This document shows positions 1-6,260 of a DNA stretch of 8,629 nucleotides, one piece after another (the first letter of the stretch is position 1; each line of letters opens with the position of its first letter). Made by a program: the position numbers and the translations under genes. This DNA is from an uncultured Oscillospiraceae bacterium (GTDB lineage Bacteria; Bacillota; Clostridia; Oscillospirales; Acutalibacteraceae): assembly GCA_902489595.1 (NCBI GenBank), contig CABUAS010000074.1:1-8629 (forward strand), read 5' to 3'. A model generated the notes under the pieces. The model saw only the letters and a program-made list of their open reading frames with translations, searched no databases and was not told where the DNA came from.

Positions 1-27
1 AATACATCTTTTTTGTATTCCTCAGAC

Positions 28-65
28 AAAAACACAGACACCGATTTTTCGGTGTCTGTGTTTTT
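28..65. terminator. Bidirectional intrinsic terminator at left edge
   Basis: Perfect 17-bp inverted repeat (28-44 pairing with 49-65) with a TTTT loop. The GC-rich upper stem is flanked by an A-run on the left and a T-run on the right, so it could terminate transcription in either direction. The gene it serves lies outside the window. No open frame crossing 1-27 looks like a recognisable protein end. Confidence 0.9.
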
Positions 66-95
66 AATATAATAAAAGGGGACTTGAAACGAACT

Positions 96-155
96 CCAAA
101 TTTTTCGTGCAAATAGAGCTGGAAAAATTTGGGAAAACAGTCCGGTGGACTGTTT
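96..155. repeat. Two adjacent perfect hairpins, possible structured intergenic repeat
   Basis: The first hairpin pairs 96-106 with 122-132 (11 bp, loop 107-121). The second pairs 135-143 with 147-155 (9 bp, core AAACAGTCC, loop GGT). They are separated by two bases and lie about 30 bp downstream of the terminator at 28-65. Neither has a terminator-type T-run. Two perfect stems in tandem outside any gene suggest a REP-like or RNA-structured element. That it is repeated in the genome is inference; there is only one copy in this window. Confidence 0.5.
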
Positions 156-337
156 GATAGTTGAGGTCATATATTATATTATAAATCATTTAAATTCAAA
201 TTCAGGCATTTTAAATACAAAAATCGCAAGTATCAGCAGTTTTTGCAGAAAACTACAGATTTATATAAAAATATTTCCGATTTATATATTATTTGTTCTG
301 TATTTTGAATTCAATTCTGCCAATTTTTAATATATAA
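156..337. other. AT-rich non-coding stretch
   Basis: Together with the hairpins before it, this belongs to a gene-free interval of about 340 bases ahead of the permease. It is strongly AT-biased and low in complexity. The only open frame in it (145-330, plus strand) has no ribosome binding site and encodes an Ile/Tyr/Asn-rich string with no recognisable domain, so I do not call a gene. I see no riboswitch-like conserved elements. Confidence 0.6.
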
Positions 338-366
338 TTGTATTAACGCATAAATTGTTGTAAAAT
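338..366 (+). promoter_or_regulatory. Sigma-A promoter of the permease-lipoprotein operon
   Basis: A -35-like TTGTAT (338-343) is separated by exactly 17 bp from a -10-like TAAAAT (361-366). This predicts a transcription start near 373 and a leader of about 37 nt. A Shine-Dalgarno AAGGGG at 396-401 lies 8 nt before the ATG at 410. Confidence 0.65.
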
Positions 367-409
367 GATAAGTAAAGAAGGAAAAATGATTGAATAAGGG
401 GTAATCATT

Positions 410-2602
410 ATGAAAGTAACTAAACTGGTAAGCAGCGTTTTTAAAGATGTAACATCTCACTGGAATCATCCTGCAAAGGGCAATTTTGTTTCTTATAAGG
501 AACTTATTAATCTTGCTCTGGGCGGAATGGGCAATCAGTTTACGATGCAGCTTATATGGAATATGGGTCTGAGTGCAGGCAATACTCTGTTTGGCTCAAC
601 AATCGGAATAAGACCGGTGCATCTGCAGTATATGCTTACCGTGCAGACTGTTTTAAATGTTTTCTTTTTCTTTGTAAGAGCACATATTGTTGATAATACA
701 AGAACAAAGTGGGGGCGTTTCAGACCGTATATTGCTTTTTCGGGAATACCTATGGCGGTGCTTGCCGTTATATTCGTATTTCTGCCGTTTCAGACGATGT
801 CTTATAACGACAAATTTATCTGTGTTTTTGTTTTTGCCATAACAATAAGTATGATTCAGCCTTTGTTTACCGATACATATTCGGAATTGCAGACGGTTAT
901 TTCACCCAACAGCGAAGAGCGTGCGAAAGTTTTGTCAATAAACTCTATTATTTACAGTTTTGCACCTACTCTTACAGGCTTGTTTATTCCTATTCTTTCA
1001 AATTTAACAGGCGGTTATACAAATATCAATACTTACAGATATGTTCTTGCGCCTGTAACTATTTTCGGTCTCGGTTTCAATTTCTTTACGGCTTTAGGCT
1101 GTAAGGAAAGAGTGGTAACATCTTCAACTTATGTACAGAAGGTAGGTATTATTGAAGGCGCCTTTATGATTTTCAAAAATAAGCATTGGTGGATAAGAAC
1201 GATTGCAGGTCTTATCGGCTTTCTTGAAAGTGCAACAGGCGTATTCTTTTCGTGGATTTATATTTACGGCGTTCAGGATATGACCACCTATGGTATTCTT
1301 AATACGGTTATGGGCTCTGCCAGCGGTATTGCAATGGCAATTACACCGTTCCTTCTTAAAAAACTCGGCAACAGAAAACTGCTTATATACCATAATCTGC
1401 TCAATGTTGTGTTCTGCACAATACTTATGTTTACGTTTAAATCGCCGATTATAATGTTTATTGTTATGTATTGCAATGCGCTTGTTAATGCACTCAGCCT
1501 TGTTTATAATCAGGTTATGCATTCGGAGGTTAAGGATTATCAGCAGTATCTCTGCGGCTACAGAATGGATTTTGTATTCGGCCTTGCAGGAATGATAACA
1601 ATGCCGATAACTCTTGTAACAGGGTACGTTATCCCTTATGTTTATGAGTATTTCGGTTTAACCACAAACTATGATATTCTGTATGACCCGAATGTAAGAA
1701 ACTCATTGTTTACGGTTCTTTGTGTTCTGGCTATTGTCGGTGCAGTGCTTAATCTTATTCCGTTTTTCTTTTACAGTATGTCAAAAGAAAAGCATAAAAA
1801 TATCATACGTGTTCTTCAATACAGAGCGCTTTTTGAGGATTTTGAAACGGGCAGTTTTAATGCAGAAATAATCAAAAACGGTGTTGAGGCTGTAAGGAGT
1901 GGACTTGAACTGAATAATACGCCTGCTCCTGATTTGAAGGCACTCAAAGCACAGATCAAGTCTGCAAAAGGCAGTGAGCAGAAATCATCAGCAAGAAAGG
2001 AATATGAGAAAGCAAAATCCTTTGCGGCGGAAAAAGCAGAGGTTGGTATTTTTATGGACGAAATCAATAAATTTGATTTTCCTTTATGGCGTAAAAAAGT
2101 AGAATCGGCAAAAAAAGTTATTTCAAAAGATGTAAACAGCCTTACGGAATACGATAATTCAGTTTTAAATGAAGCAAAGCAGTTGCCTAAGAAAACCAAA
2201 GAAGAGCGTGAGTTCAGAAAATATGAGATTTCACAGGCAAGGGCAATTCTTAAATCAGGCAGATTGATAAGAAAGCATTACCCTAACGGAATTGTAAAAC
2301 CCGATGAGGATAAATTGAATGAGGCTTATAAAATGCCCGATACAACAAGGGCTGAAAATAAGGCGAAAAATGAAATTATTAAAAAACTTGAAAAAGAAAT
2401 GGATACTTATTATAAAACAATTTCACCTTATGAAAAAGCAAGAAAACTTGTTCACAGTTATGAAAACAGAAACGAGGTTATGGCGTGGGCAGAATCAAAT
2501 TATGATAAAGCCTGCGAGATTATCGAAAAAGCAGAAGCAGAGGAACGTGCAAAAGCGGTATCCCGTAAAAAACATATTTTAAGGAGTAAGAGCCATGAGT
2601 AA
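410..2602 (+). CDS. GPH/MelB-like MFS permease homologue with long helical C-terminal extension
   Basis: Predicted inner-membrane protein of 730 residues. Residues ~30-457 form a hydrophobic, roughly 12-helix domain. The loop motif at 95-108 (DNTRTKWGRFRPYI) is typical of the glycoside-pentoside-hexuronide:cation symporter family. Family members are usually 450-500 residues; this one adds about 270 charged, helix-rich residues (~458-730) without membrane segments. That tail has degenerate internal repeats: LNEAKQLP at 586-593 resembles LNEAYKMP at 636-643, and Y-E/D-K-A-like motifs start at 532, 581, 605, 674 and 698. At the positions that align with the MelB cation-binding Asp pair (D55/D59), I read N83 and F87, so sodium/proton coupling may be altered or lost. 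The substrate cannot be told. The ATG at 410 follows a good ribosome site. The stop overlaps the start of the next gene, implying coupled translation. Confidence 0.85.
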   Translation: MKVTKLVSSVFKDVTSHWNHPAKGNFVSYKELINLALGGMGNQFTMQLIWNMGLSAGNTLFGSTIGIRPVHLQYMLTVQTVLNVFFFFVRAHIVDNTRTKWGRFRPYIAFSGIPMAVLAVIFVFLPFQTMSYNDKFICVFVFAITISMIQPLFTDTYSELQTVISPNSEERAKVLSINSIIYSFAPTLTGLFIPILSNLTGGYTNINTYRYVLAPVTIFGLGFNFFTALGCKERVVTSSTYVQKVGIIEGAFMIFKNKHWWIRTIAGLIGFLESATGVFFSWIYIYGVQDMTTYGILNTVMGSASGIAMAITPFLLKKLGNRKLLIYHNLLNVVFCTILMFTFKSPIIMFIVMYCNALVNALSLVYNQVMHSEVKDYQQYLCGYRMDFVFGLAGMITMPITLVTGYVIPYVYEYFGLTTNYDILYDPNVRNSLFTVLCVLAIVGAVLNLIPFFFYSMSKEKHKNIIRVLQYRALFEDFETGSFNAEIIKNGVEAVRSGLELNNTPAPDLKALKAQIKSAKGSEQKSSARKEYEKAKSFAAEKAEVGIFMDEINKFDFPLWRKKVESAKKVISKDVNSLTEYDNSVLNEAKQLPKKTKEEREFRKYEISQARAILKSGRLIRKHYPNGIVKPDEDKLNEAYKMPDTTRAENKAKNEIIKKLEKEMDTYYKTISPYEKARKLVHSYENRNEVMAWAESNYDKACEIIEKAEAEERAKAVSRKKHILRSKSHE
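2581..2594 (+). promoter_or_regulatory. Shine-Dalgarno inside the permease 3' end
   Basis: AAGGAG at 2581-2586 lies 8 nt before the lipoprotein ATG at 2595, within the last codons of the permease. The ATG precedes the permease TAA (2600-2602), giving an 8-base overlap. This arrangement decides the lipoprotein start and supports translational coupling. Confidence 0.8.
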
Positions 2603-3413
2603 AAAGTATTTAAAAAGTTTTGCAGGTCTGTTTTGTGTTCTGGCAATTATTCTGTCCTTTCATGGCTGTTCATTAAATTCCTATTCGGTTGAAGAACTTA
2701 GAACTTTTTATCCGAAAGCGTTTGAAAATTCGCTTGATGAAGAGCTTTATTATTGGAAAGAAACCGTTAATGCAGCTGATCACACTTCGTGGAAAACGTG
2801 CAATGTTTATGCCGAAATTGATAAAAAGTATGAAGTTATCCGTGATGAAAACGGTGAACTTGCTAATATGAAAATCAGTGTGCTTGAAGAATATAATAAA
2901 AAGAATGTTTACAAGGCACTTTGCGGCAAATCTTCAGGCGCAGAGGGCGAAAAGAATTATCTTTTTGAAAATGATTTTGATGATACGGGCAGTGCAGTGA
3001 ATTTCAGAAAAACAGAAATGATTCCGCAAGATTATGTAAAGAGCGACAGTTTTATCAGCAAGTATTCACTTGATGCAATGCTTAAAGAATTTGAATATCT
3101 TACAGTTGACGATATGATTTTTGATATTGACAATGATTTGCTGGAGCACAAGGGCAAAACCATTAAGGTATCATTTGCCGTTACCGATGAATATCTTGAA
3201 AGATATAAGGCAGACTTCGGTAAAAATTCATTGTTTGAGGGTTCAAAATACGCCACAATGGAATTTGCTTATGACCGCTTTGCCTCAATCGTAATTTATG
3301 CCGACGAAAAACTCGGCGGCGGCATCTCGGCTGAAAAAGAAATTTATAAACTCGAAACAGTTTATTACGGCCCAATCGTCAGTATACCATCATACGACAA
3401 CACCGAATGGTAA
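2595..3413 (+). CDS. Predicted lipoprotein of unknown function, coupled to the permease
   Basis: A 272-residue protein with a lipoprotein signal: basic start (MSKKYLK), hydrophobic stretch ~8-21, and a lipobox-like F-H-G-C with Cys25 as the lipidated residue. The position -3 residue is Phe rather than the usual Leu/Val/Ile, but Leu20 is nearby. The mature part is acidic and soluble with no further membrane segment, so it should sit on the outer face of the cytoplasmic membrane. I do not recognise its fold; it does not have the length or look of an ABC solute-binding protein (about 400 residues). A stretch around 150-200 (VDDMIFDIDND, then KGKTIKVSFAV) reads like a small beta-rich domain of the OB or SH3 kind, but this is only an impression. 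Overlapping frames with the permease suggest that the two act together at the membrane. Confidence 0.75.
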   Translation: MSKKYLKSFAGLFCVLAIILSFHGCSLNSYSVEELRTFYPKAFENSLDEELYYWKETVNAADHTSWKTCNVYAEIDKKYEVIRDENGELANMKISVLEEYNKKNVYKALCGKSSGAEGEKNYLFENDFDDTGSAVNFRKTEMIPQDYVKSDSFISKYSLDAMLKEFEYLTVDDMIFDIDNDLLEHKGKTIKVSFAVTDEYLERYKADFGKNSLFEGSKYATMEFAYDRFASIVIYADEKLGGGISAEKEIYKLETVYYGPIVSIPSYDNTEW

Positions 3414-3462
3414 TCAGAAAAGCAAAATAATAACTGAAGTGAATTCCGAATATTAGAAAAAG

Positions 3463-3527
3463 AATTTTATCTGATAAATATAGCAGCAATTTTTATTGCA
3501 AGATATTATTATTTATCAGATAAAATT
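3463..3527. terminator. Long nested inverted repeat, likely bidirectional terminator
   Basis: A perfect 18-bp inverted repeat pairs 3463-3480 with 3510-3527. Its 29-nt loop contains a second small hairpin (3486-3490 with 3495-3499, TTTT loop). A T-run follows on the plus strand (3526-3530), and on the minus strand the stem is followed by a T-rich stretch. It could therefore end both the permease-lipoprotein operon and the small minus-strand gene. The stem is AT-rich, so termination may be weak. Its shape also resembles a tiny terminal-inverted-repeat element. Confidence 0.6.
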
Positions 3528-3682
3528 TTTAATTTATCTATTACCTGTAAATTCGTATCATCTGATTTTTGCTTTATTGCTTTTGAATGGTAATAGGTCA
3601 GTTTTTTTAAGATTTCATTTTTTTCTTCTTGCGATATATTTACTCGATGAATACAGATGTTTTGAATTCTGTTCTTTTTCAT
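3509..3682 (-). CDS. Small hypothetical protein (57 aa), divergent from the recombinase
   Basis: A minus-strand frame runs from an ATG at 3682-3680 to a TAA at 3511-3509, encoding 57 residues. A good Shine-Dalgarno (AGAGGTG, plus-strand 3690-3696) sits 7 nt ahead of the ATG. The product is basic, soluble and likely helical. It begins MKKNRIQNICIHRV, followed by an SQEEKNEILKKL helix-like stretch and LQVIDKLKIL near the end. I recognise no family. The stop codon lies within the inverted repeat at 3463-3527, which would act as its terminator. It is divergently oriented from the recombinase with about 75 bp between the starts, a position where small DNA-binding or excision accessory proteins of mobile elements are often found; that role is only inferred. 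It could instead be a fragment of a longer gene or a spurious frame. Confidence 0.55.
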   Translation of the reverse strand: MKKNRIQNICIHRVNISQEEKNEILKKLTYYHSKAIKQKSDDTNLQVIDKLKILSDK

Positions 3683-3746
3683 CTGCAAACACCTCTGTAA
3701 AATATATTCTGATGGATTTTTAAATTATTACTGCATATTTTTATAT

Positions 3747-3760
3747 GGTGGTATGTTTTG
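3747..3760 (+). promoter_or_regulatory. Ribosome site and TTG start of the recombinase
   Basis: GGTGG at 3747-3751 lies 6 nt before a TTG at 3758. The nearby ATG at 3753 runs straight into TGA and cannot be used. Starting at TTG gives the MKVAIYSRKS N-terminus expected of large serine recombinases. A TTG with a modest ribosome site implies low expression. No convincing -35/-10 pair is visible in 3683-3746. Confidence 0.65.
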
Positions 3761-5362
3761 AAAGTAGCGATTTACAGCCGAAAGTCCTTGTTTACGGGCA
3801 AGGGTGAGAGCGTTGAAAATCAGATTGAGATGTGTAAGCAATACATCAAATTTTCAATGGTTGATGTGGAAGTTGCCGACGAGGATATATTCGTTTATGA
3901 GGACGAGGGATATTCTGCAAAGGACCTGAAACGCCCGCAGTTTCAGCAGATGATGAAAGACCTTGATACATATAAATTCGAGTATATTGTTTGTTACCGG
4001 CTTGACCGATTGAGCCGTAATGTCAGTGACTTTTCGGGTTTGATTGAACTGCTGAACAACAAGGGTGTAAACCTGATTTGCATCAAAGAGCATTTTGACA
4101 CCTCCTCACCGATGGGCAAGGCGATGATGTATATCACCTCCGTTTTTGCGCAGTTGGAGCGTGAAACGATTGCCGAGCGTGTTCGTGATAATATGCACCT
4201 TTTGGCTCGCACGGGTCGCTGGCTCGGCGGTACTCCACCAACAGGTTATCAGGGCGCAGAGGAAAGCGAGGTTATCGTTGACGGCAAGGTCAAAACCTCG
4301 CACAAATTAGTTTTCAGTGATGAGATTGAAACGGTTAAACTGATGTATAGTCACTTCCTTGAAACACATTCGGTATCTGCCGTGAGTAAGTATTTAATTG
4401 CAAAAAAGATTAAGTCAAAGACCACAGGAAAATATTTTTCCGTTCTCGGTATTCGTGATATTCTGCAAAATCCTGTCTACTGCATTGCGGATGAAAATGC
4501 TTATAATTACTTCTTTGAAAACGGCTCTGACATTTGTCAAAATGCTGAATTATGGAATGGCGGGCACGGTGTTTCAACCTACAATAAAAGGGATTACAGT
4601 CGTTCAGGTGCGCCGAGAAATGCGCTCAGTGAATGGATTGTTGCAATCGGCAAACACGAGGGAATTATCAGCGGTAAGGATTGGGTGTCCATTCAAAAAT
4701 ACTTTCATAATAACCACAAAGAAAAGATTGTCAATCACAGTGAGGTTGGCTTGCTGTCAGGCTTGATTTACTGCACAAAATGCGGTGAAAAGATGTTCTC
4801 AAAAAAGCATAAGGCAACAAGTGACAATTTCAGCTATATCTGTTCAAGCAAGCTGAAAGGCAACAACGCACTTTGCGATTGCCCTAATCTTACAGGACAA
4901 CAGACAGACGATTTAGCGGTCGACTATATCAAAGGTGAGTTAGACAATTTTGATACCTTTTCCTCTGCTCTTGAAAATCTGAAAAGGGAGTATGAGAAAG
5001 AGCAGAATGACGATAAAGCAGATAAAATAAAAAAGGATATTGAAACCACGCAAAATGAAATCAATAACCTTGTAAACCGTTTGACCGATACAACATTAAG
5101 CCAAGTAGCAGTCAGTGCGATTGATAAAAAAATCGTTGAACAAACCGAATATTTACACGTTCTTGAAAAGGAACTTGCAGAGCAAAATCAATCTGATGAT
5201 AACATAGATTTTGATACTGACGCTTTAATAGAAAGCGTTAAGTCCTTTAAGAATTTATTCGATGATTTATCCATTTATGACAAACGTCAGATTATAAGAC
5301 TGCTCATTCAGAAAATTGAGTGGGACGGAGAGAATTTACATATTTTTATGTACGGTGAATAA
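3758..5362 (+). CDS. Large serine recombinase (site-specific integrase)
   Basis: A complete protein of 534 residues, normal for this family. It would catalyse integration and excision of a mobile element between short att sites through a covalent phosphoserine intermediate. Residues 1-150 form the resolvase catalytic domain: YSRKS at 6-10, with Ser10 the likely nucleophile, and YRLDRLSR at 80-87 carrying the active-site arginines. A recombinase DNA-binding domain follows at ~155-265 (GGTPPTGY at 157-164). A zinc ribbon at ~335-376 shows Cys339, Cys342, Cys362 and Cys373/375. A charged coiled coil spans ~400-475, the kind that controls synapsis and directionality. Nothing is truncated, so it may be active. 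It is followed after about 50 bp by a feoB fragment, the usual position of such a gene next to one end of its element. Confidence 0.95.
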   Translation: MKVAIYSRKSLFTGKGESVENQIEMCKQYIKFSMVDVEVADEDIFVYEDEGYSAKDLKRPQFQQMMKDLDTYKFEYIVCYRLDRLSRNVSDFSGLIELLNNKGVNLICIKEHFDTSSPMGKAMMYITSVFAQLERETIAERVRDNMHLLARTGRWLGGTPPTGYQGAEESEVIVDGKVKTSHKLVFSDEIETVKLMYSHFLETHSVSAVSKYLIAKKIKSKTTGKYFSVLGIRDILQNPVYCIADENAYNYFFENGSDICQNAELWNGGHGVSTYNKRDYSRSGAPRNALSEWIVAIGKHEGIISGKDWVSIQKYFHNNHKEKIVNHSEVGLLSGLIYCTKCGEKMFSKKHKATSDNFSYICSSKLKGNNALCDCPNLTGQQTDDLAVDYIKGELDNFDTFSSALENLKREYEKEQNDDKADKIKKDIETTQNEINNLVNRLTDTTLSQVAVSAIDKKIVEQTEYLHVLEKELAEQNQSDDNIDFDTDALIESVKSFKNLFDDLSIYDKRQIIRLLIQKIEWDGENLHIFMYGE

Positions 5363-5387
5363 AGCCATTTCAGCCGTTTATTCACCG
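5353..5387. repeat. Inverted repeat spanning the recombinase stop codon
   Basis: A perfect 11-bp inverted repeat pairs 5353-5363 with 5377-5387 (13-nt loop) and includes the recombinase TAA at 5360-5362. The 3' arm is followed by AAAAGCAC rather than a T-run, so it is not a standard intrinsic terminator. It could be an RNA hairpin at the end of the message, or part of the element-side attachment region, since it ends 29 bp from the proposed feoB junction. Confidence 0.5.
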
Positions 5388-5391
5388 AAAA

Positions 5392-5441
5392 GCACGCAAA
5401 AGTTGCCGCAATGTTGGTGGCGTATTTCCGCTTTTGATTGC
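5392..5441. other. Candidate attachment-site junction (attR-like) inside feoB
   Basis: GCACGCAAAAG at 5392-5402 and CTTTTGATTGC at 5431-5441 form an imperfect dyad (9 of 11 positions paired). Its centre falls between 5416 and 5417, at a GG dinucleotide. FeoB-like protein sequence resumes at about this point (NVG then GVFPLLIAV, where relatives as I recall them read CNGRFP-LIA). Large serine recombinases use roughly 40-50 bp sites with partial dyad symmetry around a central dinucleotide. The location is inferred from the coding discontinuity and the symmetry; the exact crossover base is not proven. Confidence 0.45.
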
Positions 5442-6123
5442 AGTTATTGCGATGTTTTTTACGGGTAACAGTTTGCTGTCGGCGTTTATATTGCTCGGGT
5501 TTATTGCGTTGTCAATGGCGGTCACGCTTTTGTCATCTAAAGTACTGACTAAAACCGTTTTGAAAGGTGAGGCATCGTCTTTTGTGCTTGAGTTGCCGCC
5601 GTACAGAAAACCGCAGTTTTTCAAAATTATTCTTGAAACGATAAAAGATAAAGTCGTTTTTGTTCTCCTGCGTGCTGTGGCAGTGGCAGCGCCTGCTGGG
5701 CTTGTTATCTGGCTTTTGAGCAATATCAGTATAAACGGCACAATGCTTTTAACCCGGATTTCGGATTTTCTTGACCCTTTCGGCAGATTGCTCGGACTTG
5801 ACGGCGTAATTCTGCTTGGCTTTATTCTTGGATTTCCTGCCAACGAAATTGTTATACCGATTATTCTTATGACTTATCTTTCAAACAGCACATTAAGTGA
5901 TTATTCTTCACTTAATGATTTGAAAGAGATACTTGTTCTGAACGGGTGGACTTCTGTAACTGCCGTATGCACCTGTATATTTTCAATGTTTCATTTTCCT
6001 TGTTCAACAACTTTACTGACAATATGGAAAGAAACAAAGTCAGTAAAATGGACTGTTTTAAGTGTTATTACACCTTTGACAGCAGGCATTATAATTTGCT
6101 TTTTTGTTAATTTAATTTTCTAA
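5416..6123 (+). pseudogene. feoB: feoB, C-terminal fragment (ferrous iron transporter B)
   Basis: An open frame encodes the last ~235 residues of FeoB, the GTPase-linked membrane permease that imports Fe(II); full proteins are roughly 600-750 residues. Recognisable parts in order: FPLLIAVIAMFF, the conserved FVLELPPYRKPQ segment, the membrane stretch VVFVLLRAVAVAAPAGLVIW, FLDPFGRLLGLDGVILLGF, then GFPANEIVIPIILM, and near the end MFHFPCSTTLLTIWKETKS. The N-terminal G domain (GxxxxGKS, NxxD) and the first gate are absent from the window. The frame is open back to 5359, but those codons read recombinase-side DNA; possible starts (TTG 5434, ATG 5452) lack a ribosome site. The surviving part shows no frameshift or premature stop, suggesting a recent interruption or one that can be reversed by excision. 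Confidence 0.88.
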
Positions 6124-6154
6124 AAACAGTGTTGATTTGTGTAGAAAGTAAAAA

Positions 6155-6175
6155 TAAGTGAAAAAATATCACTTA
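6155..6175. promoter_or_regulatory. Small inverted repeat between feoB fragment and spo0A
   Basis: TAAGTGA (6155-6161) and TCACTTA (6169-6175) form a 7-bp dyad, about 17 bp upstream of the spo0A -35 element. There is no T-run after it. It may be an operator for spo0A or a weak 3' hairpin of feoB. It does not match the TGTCGAA-type 0A box. Confidence 0.3.
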
Positions 6176-6191
6176 AATTTGGAAAATACTA

Positions 6192-6220
6192 TTGCATTTT
6201 TAAATATTCTGTGGTATTAT
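6192..6220 (+). promoter_or_regulatory. Sigma-A promoter of spo0A
   Basis: TTGCAT at 6192-6197 and TATTAT at 6215-6220 have an exact 17-bp spacer. This predicts a start near 6227 and a leader of about 34 nt containing GGAGG at 6249-6253, 7 nt from the ATG. I do not see a clear sigma-H promoter or 0A box. Confidence 0.75.
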
Positions 6221-6260
6221 GTGAAACACAATCACTTTTAGATACTACGGAGGAAAAACA

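Noticed and set aside
66..95. tRNA-like or T-arm-like sequence read on the minus strand
   Set aside because: Only a loose resemblance to a TTCRANTC loop; no acceptor, anticodon or D-arm could be folded around it.
145..330. Plus-strand 61-codon open frame
   Set aside because: No ribosome binding site, low-complexity AT-driven composition, begins inside a hairpin arm and shows no recognisable domain.
1124..1522. Minus-strand open frame of 132 codons inside the permease gene
   Set aside because: Antisense shadow of membrane-helix codons; no ribosome site and an implausible His/Asn/Cys-rich composition.
3496..3723. Plus-strand 75-codon open frame before the recombinase
   Set aside because: Begins in the loop of the inverted repeat and is antisense to the better-supported minus-strand 57-codon gene; its hydrophobic Phe/Leu-rich product mirrors an A-rich opposite strand.
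3509..5416. A self-contained minimal element (small gene plus recombinase) with both ends in the window
   Set aside because: The left neighbour is not the 5' part of feoB and I found no matching left junction, so a complete short element is not supported without assuming an additional rearrangement.
5382..5843. Minus-strand 153-codon open frame over feoB
   Set aside because: Antisense to clear FeoB coding sequence and crosses the element junction; the Ser/Thr/Lys-rich product matches no family I know.
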